Notes: generated from the letters alone by a model not told the origin. Numbered from the stretch's first letter, positions 24,337 to 31,800 are shown. The stretch: 32,025 nucleotides of DNA from an uncultured Selenomonadales bacterium (GCA_947165295.1 CAMUZU010000025.1:1-32025); one strand, 5' to 3'. Program-made: numbers and translations.

Positions 24337-25200
24337 TTATGATTTCAGCCGACCAATTCTGTAACCGAAAAATTTCGCGACATCCCTGAAGATTGCACCG
24401 AAGCATTCGACGGGATTTTTTTTTGCCAACGCGGTCAACTTCATGACGACGAACTTTTTGCCCGCGCCTTCAGCCGAACCGAAAGTTTCGCGAATCCACG
24501 GCTCTTGCGCGTGAAATTTGCCGATTTCGACGTAACGACGAAATTCCTGCGCGGCGGTGTAATTGTGCGAGTGAAAGACTTGCGCGTCGGCGGCGTAAAA
24601 AATTTTCCAACCGTTCAGCAACATTTTCGCGGCGACGAACATGTCTTCGCAAAGCGGCACGTGCGACGGGAAGCCTCCGACATCTTGCAACGCGGAAATT
24701 CTGTAAGCCGCAAACGAATTCGACGCGAACGCCGTCTTGATTCCGAAAATTTTTCTGTCGTCGAACGAACGCAGTTGACTTTCGGGCGGGTAATTGAACG
24801 CACGCAGAAATTTCGCCTCGTTCGTCGCGTTGACGTGCGGAAGTTGTCGCCCGTAAGAAAGCCCGACCGTCGAATTCGCGTCGAAGATTTTTACCAGCGT
24901 CGACAGCGAATTTTCGTCGCGGAGCAAAACGTCCTGCGTCAAAAAAATTGCCACGTCGAGCGGCGAAGTTTTCAGCAACTGTTCAAGCGCGAATTGTCGC
25001 GTCGCCCCGTGATTGAAAGTTCGTCGCGGGATTGTCAGCACGTCGAGCCCGAAACTTTTCGCCGTCGCAACCGTGTCGTCCGTCGATTCGGAGTCGACGA
25101 TTAATTTTCGCGTCGGCAACTTTTGCGCGCAAATTTGTTCGAGCAACGTTCGGAATTGTTCGCCCGCGTTCAATGTCGGGATTATCAAGCCGCAGTTCAT
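24337..25200 (-). CDS. Family 2 glycosyltransferase, rhamnosyltransferase-like
   Basis: 287 residues from the ATG at 25200, with GAGGTGA four bases upstream; an in-frame TTG one codon earlier is less well placed. It has a GT-A fold: start CGLIIPTLNAGEQFRTLLEQI, IVDSESTDDTV (nucleotide-binding loop), a HGATRQFAL motif and FLTQDVLL, where the metal-binding DXD position is read as QD, as in rhamnosyltransferases. Later come SNSFAAYR and DVGGFP, then CEDMFVAAKML with the catalytic ED. It would transfer a sugar from a nucleotide-sugar donor to a surface glycan. It is a single minus-strand gene convergent with the deacetylase, not part of an O-antigen cluster in this window. Confidence 0.88.
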   Translation of the reverse strand: MNCGLIIPTLNAGEQFRTLLEQICAQKLPTRKLIVDSESTDDTVATAKSFGLDVLTIPRRTFNHGATRQFALEQLLKTSPLDVAIFLTQDVLLRDENSLSTLVKIFDANSTVGLSYGRQLPHVNATNEAKFLRAFNYPPESQLRSFDDRKIFGIKTAFASNSFAAYRISALQDVGGFPSHVPLCEDMFVAAKMLLNGWKIFYAADAQVFHSHNYTAAQEFRRYVEIGKFHAQEPWIRETFGSAEGAGKKFVVMKLTALAKKNPVECFGAIFRDVAKFFGYRIGRLKS

Positions 25201-25274
25201 CAACTCACCTCAGAAAAAATTTTCGTCAAGTCTACAGGAATTGCCCGCCGTCGACAACAAAAAATTTTTCGACG

Positions 25275-25283
25275 TGGTATAAT
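25275..25283 (+). promoter_or_regulatory. Extended -10 promoter for the TVP38/TMEM64 gene
   Basis: TGGTATAAT lies 36 bases before the ATG at 25320, identical to the element at 13491. A -35 box is not obvious at the normal distance. Confidence 0.6.
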
Positions 25284-25319
25284 GTCGCCGCTTGATTTTT
25301 TCACGAGGAATGATTTTCT

Positions 25320-25985
25320 ATGTTCAAAGTCAAAATCGTCGCCGCCCTGTTAATCGTCGCGCTGTTCGGGACGATTCACCTTGTCGCGCCCGAATTCTTG
25401 CCGGAAGTTTGTGCGCTTTTGGCACGCGGTGACATCGTCGAGACGGCAAATTACATCGCGAGCTACGGTTCGTTGGCGGTCGTGTTCAGCTTCCTGTTGA
25501 CGCTGTTTGTGAACGCAATCGGCTTCCCGCCCGCGATAATCTTTTCGACGGCGAACACGCTGATTTTCGGTATCGTGCCGGGAATTGTCCTGTCGGTCGT
25601 GGCGGAGACCGTCGGCGTGACGATCAGTTTCCAGCTGCTGCGATTTTTTTTCCGCGACAGCGCACGCAAGATTATCGCCAAAAGTCAAAAGCTAAGCTCA
25701 ATCGACAAGTACAGCTCCAAAAACGGCTTCAAGGTCATGTTAATTGCGCGAATGGTGCCGTACATCCCCAGCGGAATTTTGAACGCGGCGGGCGCGTTGA
25801 GTTCGTTGAGTTTGCGCGACTATTTTCTGGCGTCGCTTGTCGGAAAGTTCCCGTCGACGAGCATTGAGGCGATAATCGGTCACGACGCGATTTTGCACGA
25901 AGAAGGTTATTGGCGAATCGTCATTTCGGTGATTTTGGCGATTGTGCTGATTGTTTGGGCGTGGAAGTTCGGCGACAAACATTGA
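25320..25985 (+). CDS. TVP38/TMEM64 (VTT/DedA-type) inner-membrane protein
   Basis: 221 residues with about five to six hydrophobic segments: the N-terminal KIVAALLIVALFGTIHLV, GSLAVVFSFLLTLFVNAIG, the following Ala/Ile-rich re-entrant region FPPAIIFSTANTLIFG, IVLSVVAETVGVTISF, and a final VISVILAIVLIVWAW. The diagnostic VTT-domain block is MLIARMVPYIPSGILNAAGALSSLSLRDYFLASLVGKFPS, with the conserved R, P and N/G residues. Family members are lipid-related membrane transporters or scramblases; the substrate here is unknown. GAGGAAT precedes the ATG. The lipoprotein gene starts 11 bases after its stop, so the two are probably cotranscribed from the promoter at 25275. Confidence 0.88.
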   Translation: MFKVKIVAALLIVALFGTIHLVAPEFLPEVCALLARGDIVETANYIASYGSLAVVFSFLLTLFVNAIGFPPAIIFSTANTLIFGIVPGIVLSVVAETVGVTISFQLLRFFFRDSARKIIAKSQKLSSIDKYSSKNGFKVMLIARMVPYIPSGILNAAGALSSLSLRDYFLASLVGKFPSTSIEAIIGHDAILHEEGYWRIVISVILAIVLIVWAWKFGDKH

Positions 25986-25996
25986 CGGAGGTTGCC

Positions 25997-26671
25997 ATGA
26001 AAAAATTTTTTGTCGGCACGGTGACGGCGTGTCTTTTGCTGACGGGTTGCGGTGACGACGAATCCAAAGTTGTCGACAAGCCGACCGTCGACAAGCCGCC
26101 CGAAGTCGTTCAGCATGAACCGTCGCATGTCCGCCGCGAAGTTTCCGACCAAAGTTCCGACACGCCGACGAACGTTTACATGAATCGCTTGACCGCCAAC
26201 TACGACAAACGAAACTACCGCGAGGCCGTTTCTGACGCCGACGAAGTCATACGCACCGAGCCGACGAACATTGACGCGCACATTTATCGCGGCTACGCTT
26301 ACAGCACGTTGGGCAATTATCGCGCCGCCGTCGCCGACTTCACCAAAGTTCTTGAACTTGACCCGAAAAATCTTGACGCGTACTTCGGGCGCGGTGTTGC
26401 GCTTGCCAACTTGGGCGATTATAATAACGCCGTCGCGGACTTCGACAAGTTAATCGCGCTCAATCCGCTTGACGTCGACAATTACGAAAGCCGCGGGATG
26501 ATTTACGGCAACATGGGCGAATTCGACAAAGCTCTTGCGGACTTCGACACGGTCATTGAACTGCGCCCGACCGTCGAGGCGTATCAGCAGCGCGCAAAAT
26601 GTCACGAAGCTCTCGGCGACAACGACAAAGCTCAAGCGGACTTGGCAAAAGCCCGCGAGCTGTCTCAATGA
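25997..26671 (+). CDS. TPR-repeat lipoprotein
   Basis: 224 residues; ATG at 25997 with GGAGG at 25987-25991. The signal sequence ends in a lipobox LLTGC (Cys about residue 18), so the protein is predicted to be lipid-anchored. A Lys/Pro/Val linker (about 25-60) contains a doubled KVVDKPTVDKPPEVV segment. About four tetratricopeptide repeats follow (for example DAHIYRGYAYSTLGNYRAAVADFTKVLELDP and DNYESRGMIYGNMGEFDKALADFDTVIELRP), each with the usual Tyr/Gly/Ala/Pro pattern. Such repeats hold protein partners, here presumably periplasmic. This is the only true lipobox protein seen on the plus strand, in contrast to the CsgG-like cluster. Confidence 0.88.
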   Translation: MKKFFVGTVTACLLLTGCGDDESKVVDKPTVDKPPEVVQHEPSHVRREVSDQSSDTPTNVYMNRLTANYDKRNYREAVSDADEVIRTEPTNIDAHIYRGYAYSTLGNYRAAVADFTKVLELDPKNLDAYFGRGVALANLGDYNNAVADFDKLIALNPLDVDNYESRGMIYGNMGEFDKALADFDTVIELRPTVEAYQQRAKCHEALGDNDKAQADLAKARELSQ

Positions 26672-26689
26672 AGTTTGGAGGTTTGTATC

Positions 26690-26890
26690 ATGAAGAAATT
26701 TCTGTTCGGCTTTTTGACCGCCGTGATGATGTTCGGTTTCGGCAACTTTGCTCAAGCGAGCGACGTTGACTTTGAAAACATGTGCTGCCGCGGCGGCTAC
26801 TACTGCGCGTCGGACAACAGCGGCGAATACTGCTACAACAGCGGCGAATACTGCGGACGCTACGGTTGCGGCAACGGTTATCGTCGCTGA
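26690..26890 (+). CDS. Small exported cysteine-rich peptide
   Basis: 66 residues; ATG at 26690 after TTTGGAGG. The signal peptide MKKFLFGFLTAVMMFGFG to AQA is about 23 residues. The predicted mature peptide is about 43 residues with six Cys (CC, then four single Cys), many Tyr and Gly, and a repeated SGEYC element. Six Cys in a short secreted peptide suggests three disulfides or metal binding. No family is recognised. It follows the TPR lipoprotein by 18 bases and is probably in the same transcript. Its length and composition would let it be missed by routine gene calling. Element R6 and a terminator follow. Confidence 0.7.
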   Translation: MKKFLFGFLTAVMMFGFGNFAQASDVDFENMCCRGGYYCASDNSGEYCYNSGEYCGRYGCGNGYRR

Positions 26891-26910
26891 CGAAAAATCG
26901 CCGTGCGTAA

Positions 26911-27016
26911 CCGGCCGTCATGGATGACGGCCGCGCCGCCTGCGCGTGATACACGATGTATCACAGCAGGCGCAGTTTCTTTTGGTTACTTTTCTTTGCT
27001 GCCAAAGAAAAGTAAC
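26911..27016 (+). repeat. Three-hairpin intergenic element, copy R6 (forward)
   Basis: Hairpin 1: 26911-26933. Hairpin 2: arms GCCTGC (26938) and GCAGGC (26966) around TGATACA-CGA-TGTATCA; this is the only copy with CGA in the loop. Hairpin 3: 26985-27016, stem GTTACTTTTCTTTG, loop CTGC. It begins 20 bases after the Cys-rich gene. Confidence 0.88.
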
Positions 27017-27042
27017 ACAACGCGCAACGACAAAAAAAATTT

Positions 27043-27069
27043 CCCGCCGAATGTTCGACGGGATTTTTT
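27043..27069. terminator. Bidirectional rho-independent terminator between convergent genes
   Basis: Stem CCCG...CGGG with an inner CGA/TCG pairing and loop ATGT, followed by ATTTTTT on the plus strand and preceded by AAAAAAAATTT (a T-run on the minus strand). It can end both the plus-strand lipoprotein/peptide transcript and the minus-strand PHP transcript. Confidence 0.75.
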
Positions 27070-27085
27070 GTGTTCAACTGTGCCG

Positions 27086-27919
27086 TTAATCGAATCTAAG
27101 GTTCAGACTTGACGAAAATTTCGCGGCAAGTTCGTCGCTAATCGTGAACTCTCCGAGCGACTTGACGAATCGTGAGGACGTGCCGTGAAAATCGCTGCCG
27201 CCGGTTATCATCAGATTGTGCTCTTCGGCGAGTGAAGAATAATACGCGACGTCTTCGGGACTGTGACACGGATAATAAACTTCAAGCCCGTCGACCTTGT
27301 TGCAAAGCGTCTCGACCAAGGCGTTGTCGCCGACAAGTTTCGGGTGAGCCAAAACCACTTTGCCGCCCGCACGGTGAATCACGTCGATAATTTCGTCGAC
27401 TTCGGGCAGGTAGCGTTCCACGTAAGCGGGTTGACCTTTGGCAAGCATCTTGTCGAAGGCCTCGCGAACGCTTTTGAACGCGCCGATTTTGACCAAAGCC
27501 CGCGCAATGTGCGCACGACCGATTGAACGACTTGTATCGGCGGTTTTGAGGATGTCCGTTTCGCGAATGGCGAATTTTTTGTCCTGCAAGGTTTTGACGA
27601 TTTGGCTGAAGCGTTCCCAGCGCGCCTCTTGAATCTTGTCAAGCATTTCAATCAGTGCGGCGTTGTACATGTCGATGTTGTAGCCGACCAGATGAACTTC
27701 CGAAGCGGGGTGGTTCGCGCTCAGCTCCACGCCGGGGATGATGTGTATGTTTCTGTCCGGCAGGTGGCCGTTTTCGTACAGGTGACGGACGCCGTCAACC
27801 GTGTCGTGATCGGTTATGCCCAAATAGTTCAGACCGATTTTTTTGGCCGCCGCAACGAGTTCTTCGGGCGCAAACGAGCCGTCGGAAAAACTTGTGTGCG
27901 TGTGCAAATCGCCGGCCAT
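27086..27919 (-). CDS. PHP-domain phosphoesterase (TrpH/YciV-like)
   Basis: 277 residues; GGAGG upstream of ATG. Metal-binding motifs of the PHP fold are seen in order: DLHTHTSFSDG (motif 1), LGITDHDTVDG (motif 2), PGVELSA, the central IDVIHRAGGKVVLAHP with a His ligand, and GGSDFHG near the C-terminus. An inserted helical segment (about residues 85-160) is typical of the family that includes the 3',5'-nucleotide bisphosphatase / 5'-3' exonuclease RNase AM. The substrate is probably a nucleotide phosphate or short RNA, inferred from the family. It lies downstream of spoVS by 66 bases on the same strand and may share its transcript. Confidence 0.88.
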   Translation of the reverse strand: MAGDLHTHTSFSDGSFAPEELVAAAKKIGLNYLGITDHDTVDGVRHLYENGHLPDRNIHIIPGVELSANHPASEVHLVGYNIDMYNAALIEMLDKIQEARWERFSQIVKTLQDKKFAIRETDILKTADTSRSIGRAHIARALVKIGAFKSVREAFDKMLAKGQPAYVERYLPEVDEIIDVIHRAGGKVVLAHPKLVGDNALVETLCNKVDGLEVYYPCHSPEDVAYYSSLAEEHNLMITGGSDFHGTSSRFVKSLGEFTISDELAAKFSSSLNLRFD

Positions 27920-27985
27920 TAACTTTACCTCCGTACCACGAGATTTTGTGATTGCTTTTAATTCAGGGTGAGTTTTGCCACGGAA

Positions 27986-28246
27986 TTAACGCGGTTCGAC
28001 AATAAGCTTGATTGCAGTGCGTTCGCTCCCGTCGATTTCGATGTCCGTGAAAGCGGGAATGCAGATGAGGTCTACGCCGTGCGGTGCCACGAAGCCGCGT
28101 GCAATGGCAACCGCTTTAACCGCTTGGTTCAGCGCTCCGGCACCTATCGCCTGCATCTCGGCACTTCCGGTTTCGCGGATGACTCCCGCGAGTGCGCCGG
28201 CGACGGAATTGGGGTTAGATTTGGCTGATACCTTTAGAATTTCCAT
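27986..28246 (-). CDS. spoVS: Stage V sporulation protein S (Alba-like)
   Basis: 86 residues, the normal family length, with GGAGGA before ATG. Start MEILKVSAKSNPNSVAGALAGVIRE and the central AIGAGALNQAVKAVAIARGFV are almost diagnostic. SpoVS is a small Alba-fold protein that affects septation and coat assembly in Bacillus spores, but it is also kept in many non-sporulating bacteria, so its presence does not prove sporulation. In many Firmicutes it follows rny and ymdB directly; here a transporter and a hairpin element lie in between. Confidence 0.97.
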   Translation of the reverse strand: MEILKVSAKSNPNSVAGALAGVIRETGSAEMQAIGAGALNQAVKAVAIARGFVAPHGVDLICIPAFTDIEIDGSERTAIKLIVEPR

Positions 28247-28797
28247 AACTGGTCCTCCTCCCTTGTTGCATTTTGGTGTTGTAGTGGTTTTCTACCTGCT
28301 GCGGCTCCTTCTGCGTCTAAAATATTTTCCTTGTTAATTCTTCACGCGCAGATTAAATCCTTCACTTTCTGCGACGGTTTGGACATATAATTTATTGTTG
28401 ACCCTGCGCTTGCATTGTCGGTCGACGATTGCGGCGTTGTCGCGTTGATTCGGCTTGTTCGTGAGTCTTGTTTAGTTGAACTACTTTTTCTTTGCTTGCC
28501 CAAAGAAAAAGTAGCAAAAAGAAAGGGCACCTCGCGGGGGCGTTGGTCGTTCGTCACCGAAATGTTGTCGGTACCGCGTGTCGCTCGTGCCCGCAGGTGA
28601 TACATCCTGTATCAACTGCGGGCGCGGCCGTCATCCATGACGGCCGGTTACCGTTGTGATTGACAATTAGTAATCTCCGCGGCAACATTTTACCTGTTCG
28701 TTGCTTTTTCTTCAATAGCGTGAATCCGCTGCGTTATCATGCGCTCATTTAAATTTGTTGGAGTTGATTTTTCCGAAGACGGCAGAATTCGTTGCTG
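28247..28797 (-). other. 551-bp intergenic region with hairpin element R7 and spoVS leader
   Basis: The part next to spoVS (28247-28480) must hold the spoVS promoter. On the minus strand it has AAGGAAAATATTTTA, but no unambiguous -10/-35 pair. Element R7 occupies 28481-28646. Positions 28650-28797 are AT-richer and hold no gene that I can support. An 87-codon minus-strand open frame at 28342-28605 runs through the hairpins and is judged spurious. Confidence 0.6.
28481..28646 (-). repeat. Three-hairpin intergenic element, copy R7 (reverse, with a 74-bp insert)
   Basis: Hairpin 3: 28481-28514, stem CTACTTTTTCTTTG with loop CTTGCC. Hairpin 2: arms GCCCGCAG (28589) and CTGCGGGC (28616) around TGATACA-TCC-TGTATCA. 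Hairpin 1: 28625-28646. About 74 bp separate hairpins 3 and 2, where other copies have only 12-20 bp. Confidence 0.85.
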
Positions 28798-30327
28798 TTA
28801 AAATTCAGCGCGTTGCTTGCATTTCTCGTCCCAAACGGGCAGTTGCTCACCGAGTGTTTCGGAATTGAAATTTCCACTGCCGTCCGTGAAATGTTTGTAA
28901 GCTTTTTGCACCTTGCCGAAACCCAAATGCAACAGAGGCAAATTAACGCAGACCATAATTACATTTGCCAAATCGCTGATGTTCCACAGCGCGCTGAGGT
29001 CGAAGCCCGCGATATTTGTTGCCATGCCAAAAGTCAGCACCAGCAAATTCAAAAATCGAATCGTCATGAGGAAAATTTTGCTTTGAGAAATTTCCTTGAC
29101 CGATATTTCGGCAAATGACAGAAAGCCCAGCAACGAGGTAAATGCGAAAATGCCGAAACAAATGCTCAGTATGATTGCAACAATTTCGTAAGCAATTACG
29201 CCGTCGGTGAGCACGCCGCACGAGGCAAGAAATTTTTGCAGTCGTCCCATCGCAAACCAGTCAGCGGAGGCGTCCGTCAACCAAATGCGACTCATGACAA
29301 GTACAAAGCCCGTCATTGTGCAGATAATCATCGTGTCCAGAAAAACGCCGATTGATTGTATTAAACCTTGTTCGCAAGGGTGATTGGCGTCAGCGACGGC
29401 GGCCGGCATGGAAAGCGTGCCTTGTCCGGCTTCATTGCTCATCAAGCCGCGCCGTATTCCCTGCGAAAGTGCAATGCCCAAAGCTCCGCCGAAAATTGAT
29501 TCGGGACGAAAAGCTTCCGTTACGACGGCATAAAAGAACCACGGGAGCCGATCAAGATTTATCAAAATCATGACCAGAACAGTGCCGACATAAATTATCG
29601 CCATTATCGGAACCAGCACATCGGTAATTTTTATGACACGCTTGAGACCGCCGAATATCGAAAAAATTACCAAACACGTAAGCAACAGGAAAAATATCCA
29701 ACTGATCGTCGTTGAAGGCACGCTGCCCGTCACATGTTGCACGACGGCAACCATTGCGGACAACACATTAAATCCCTGCGCGGGCAGGCAGAGCATTGCA
29801 TAAACGATATAAAGAAAACTCAATGCGACGCCGAAAAAAGTTGCGCCGCCGAGTAATTTTCGCCCGTAGCAGGGCAGTCCGCCGACGTAGTCATTGCCTT
29901 GCCGGTCTTTGTAAATTTGCGACAGCGTTGATTCGACAAAAGCCGTAGCCATGCCGAAAAAAGCGGATATCCACATCCAAAACAGTGCACCGGGGCCGCC
30001 CGTTGATACTGCGCCCGTTACTCCCAAAATGTTGCCGGGACCGACGCGCATGGCAGTCGACAGCAGAAACGACGCCAAAGGACTGATGCCACGCTTGGAA
30101 CTTTTGCCGCGCAGCAAGTTTTTTATTCCGCGCAGAAAATATTTAATCTGCACAAAGCTCAGCTTGAGCGAAAAATAAATTCCCGTCCCAACCAGAAAAA
30201 TTATAATCAAAGGCAATTCGCCGATAATCGGTATACTGTGATACCAATCCAAATTCGTCGGGAAATCCCATATCAGATCAGAAATTTTCTGAAACACATT
30301 GCAGATTTCGCCTATCCATTCGTTCAA
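28798..30327 (-). CDS. AGCS-family sodium/amino-acid (alanine/glycine) symporter
   Basis: 509 residues from a TTG at 30327, which has AAAGGTGG eight bases upstream; a GTG at 30339 lies inside that binding site and is less likely. There are about 11 membrane helices. Family signatures include IKYFLRGIKNLLRG, SPLASFLLSTAMRVGPGNILGVTGAVSTGGPGALFWMWISAFFGMATAFVES, GALGIALSQGIRRGLMSNEAGQG and PCEQGLIQSIGVFLDTMIICT. It would import a small neutral amino acid with Na+. The gene is somewhat richer in AT codons than its neighbours. It sits between ymdB and spoVS, which are usually adjacent, suggesting later insertion. It lies about 50 bases after ymdB, so it could be read from the same transcript. Confidence 0.93.
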   Translation of the reverse strand: MNEWIGEICNVFQKISDLIWDFPTNLDWYHSIPIIGELPLIIIFLVGTGIYFSLKLSFVQIKYFLRGIKNLLRGKSSKRGISPLASFLLSTAMRVGPGNILGVTGAVSTGGPGALFWMWISAFFGMATAFVESTLSQIYKDRQGNDYVGGLPCYGRKLLGGATFFGVALSFLYIVYAMLCLPAQGFNVLSAMVAVVQHVTGSVPSTTISWIFFLLLTCLVIFSIFGGLKRVIKITDVLVPIMAIIYVGTVLVMILINLDRLPWFFYAVVTEAFRPESIFGGALGIALSQGIRRGLMSNEAGQGTLSMPAAVADANHPCEQGLIQSIGVFLDTMIICTMTGFVLVMSRIWLTDASADWFAMGRLQKFLASCGVLTDGVIAYEIVAIILSICFGIFAFTSLLGFLSFAEISVKEISQSKIFLMTIRFLNLLVLTFGMATNIAGFDLSALWNISDLANVIMVCVNLPLLHLGFGKVQKAYKHFTDGSGNFNSETLGEQLPVWDEKCKQRAEF

Positions 30328-30377
30328 ATTACCGACCACCTTTGTTCAGTTTGGAACGGCGCAAGTTTCAATTTTCG

Positions 30378-31157
30378 TCACGGCTTGATTAAAATGCGTT
30401 CGACTTTGACGGGCTTGTTCGTCTTGTCGTTGAGGTCAATCAAAAGCGCGCAGTAAATGCAGGCTCCTTCGGCAACTTCAAAGCGACTCGGACGCGCCGT
30501 CAAAAATTTTTTAATCACGGGGTCAATCGACACGCCAAGGATTGAGTTGTCGACGCCGACCATGCCAAGATCGCTGATGTAAGCCGTTCCTTGCGGCAAA
30601 ATTTTTTCGTCCGCCGTTTGAACGTGCGTGTGTGTGCCGACGACAGCCGCAACCCGCCCGTCGACGTAATGCGCGAAGGCAAGCTTTTCACTCGTCGCCT
30701 CGGCGTGGAAGTCGACAAAAATCGCGTCGCATTGGTGGCTCATGAAGTTCAAAATTTTGTCCGCCAAACGAAACGGGTCGTCCATCGGCGGTTGCATGAA
30801 AGTTCGTCCGGACAAGTTGACGACGCCGATTTTCTTCCTGCCGACGGGACAAATGCAAAAACCTTTGCCGGGCGTGTCTTCGGGATAATTTGCGGGTCGA
30901 AGCAGAAACGGTTCCGTGTCGATAATTTGCAGGACGTTTGAATTGTCCCAGATGTGGTTGCCGCTTGTGACGACGTCCGCGCCGCCGCGAATCAGCTCGT
31001 CGAAAATTTGCGGGGTCAAACCTTTGCCGTGCGCCGCGTTTTCGCCGTTGACGATAACCATGTCGATATTTTTGCTCAGCTTAAGTTCGGGCGTCTGTTC
31101 CATGAAAAAATATCTGCCCGGCCTGCCGACCACGTCGCCGACCATCAAAATTCGCAA
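30378..31157 (-). CDS. ymdB: YmdB-family metallophosphoesterase
   Basis: 259 residues from TTG, with AAAGGGTGA eight bases upstream. The dinuclear-metal phosphoesterase motifs are MVGDVVGRPGR (Asp), IVNGENAAHGKG (Asn/Glu/Asn), VTSGNHIWDN (GNH), FVDFHAEATSEK, and VVGTHTHVQTAD (GTHTH). The family hydrolyses 2',3'-cAMP in Bacillus, where YmdB affects biofilm and motility decisions and binds near RNase Y. Its position downstream of rny is the conserved arrangement. It starts 15 bases after the unknown gene at 31173. Confidence 0.95.
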   Translation of the reverse strand: MRILMVGDVVGRPGRYFFMEQTPELKLSKNIDMVIVNGENAAHGKGLTPQIFDELIRGGADVVTSGNHIWDNSNVLQIIDTEPFLLRPANYPEDTPGKGFCICPVGRKKIGVVNLSGRTFMQPPMDDPFRLADKILNFMSHQCDAIFVDFHAEATSEKLAFAHYVDGRVAAVVGTHTHVQTADEKILPQGTAYISDLGMVGVDNSILGVSIDPVIKKFLTARPSRFEVAEGACIYCALLIDLNDKTNKPVKVERILIKP

Positions 31158-31172
31158 AAAAAATTCACCCTT

Positions 31173-31697
31173 TCAGCGCGCATAAACGACGACGCGTTCA
31201 CGTTCGCGCACGCCGACAAGCCGACCTTCCACGCGCAGTTGACGCATGTTGTTGAGGCACTGCTCCAGATAATCTTCCTGCGCGATTAAATATTCTTCGT
31301 CGGGAATGTTGCCGTCGTACTCTTCAATCAGCCTGTCGCCGAAGTAATTAAAAGCAAGCTCCGTCAAAAGCGACAGTTCACGACACGTCAAAGTTGCCAC
31401 GTCGCGGCGCACGTTCAAAAAGCAGGTACCGTAGACGCCTTCGACGTTGAGTTCGATTTTCGCGCCGCCGAGACCTTCCAGGTGATGAAACGTTTCGACG
31501 GACTCCGCCACGTATGACAGAAATTTTTCGATGTCATCTTGTGAAAACTTTCCGTTCAACGCAAAGGAGAATTCAAGCGTCTCGTCTTTGGAATCGTAAG
31601 TCACCGACTGGACGGCGGGAAACACCACGAGAATCGATGCCAACAACCGGCTGGCGTCGGGATTGGGTTTCTTCGTCTTTTTCAGAAAATCAAACAC
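31173..31697 (-). CDS. Conserved-looking cytosolic protein of unknown function between rny and ymdB
   Basis: 174 residues from GTG, with AAGGGGGG about nine bases upstream. There is no signal peptide or membrane segment. The N-terminus MFDFLKKTKKPNPD is basic, followed by an alpha/beta pattern (LLASILVVFPAVQSVTYDSKDETLEFSFAL; FLSYVAESVETFHHLEG; KIELNVEGVYGTCFLNVRRD) and a C-terminal helical part ending in a basic RLVGVRERERVVVYAR. I recognise no family. Its position within the rny-ymdB group suggests a link to RNA turnover or nucleotide signalling, which is inference only. Confidence 0.75.
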   Translation of the reverse strand: MFDFLKKTKKPNPDASRLLASILVVFPAVQSVTYDSKDETLEFSFALNGKFSQDDIEKFLSYVAESVETFHHLEGLGGAKIELNVEGVYGTCFLNVRRDVATLTCRELSLLTELAFNYFGDRLIEEYDGNIPDEEYLIAQEDYLEQCLNNMRQLRVEGRLVGVRERERVVVYAR

Positions 31698-31728
31698 CGC
31701 TTTAACCCCCCTTAGTCAAACGAAAATT

Positions 31729-31799
31729 ATTAATGCGCAATGCGTAACTTCCGAAATTCATTACGCATTACGCATTGTTGTTCACGAATTACGCATTGA
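31729..31799. repeat. TTACGCATT repeat array with inverted copy, between rny and the unknown gene
   Basis: Direct copies of ATTACGCATT occur at 31760-31776 and 31789-31797, and an inverted copy (AATGCGCAATGCGTAA) at 31732-31747, so the region can fold back on itself. The block ATTCATTACGCATT (31756) is shared with 14703. It may be an mRNA processing or termination signal, or an unrelated small repeat family. Confidence 0.55.
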
Positions 31800-31800
31800 A

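Noticed and set aside
27986-28246. Evidence that the organism sporulates
   Set aside because: spoVS is retained in many non-sporulating bacteria, and no other sporulation gene is in the window.
28290-28340. Possible sigma-H-like promoter (AGGAAAAT) upstream of spoVS
   Set aside because: The expected GAAT-type -10 box is not at the right spacing; the match is too weak to list.
28342-28605. Minus-strand open frame of 87 codons upstream of spoVS
   Set aside because: It runs through the perfect hairpins of element R7 and has no start signal; it is a by-product of the repeat.
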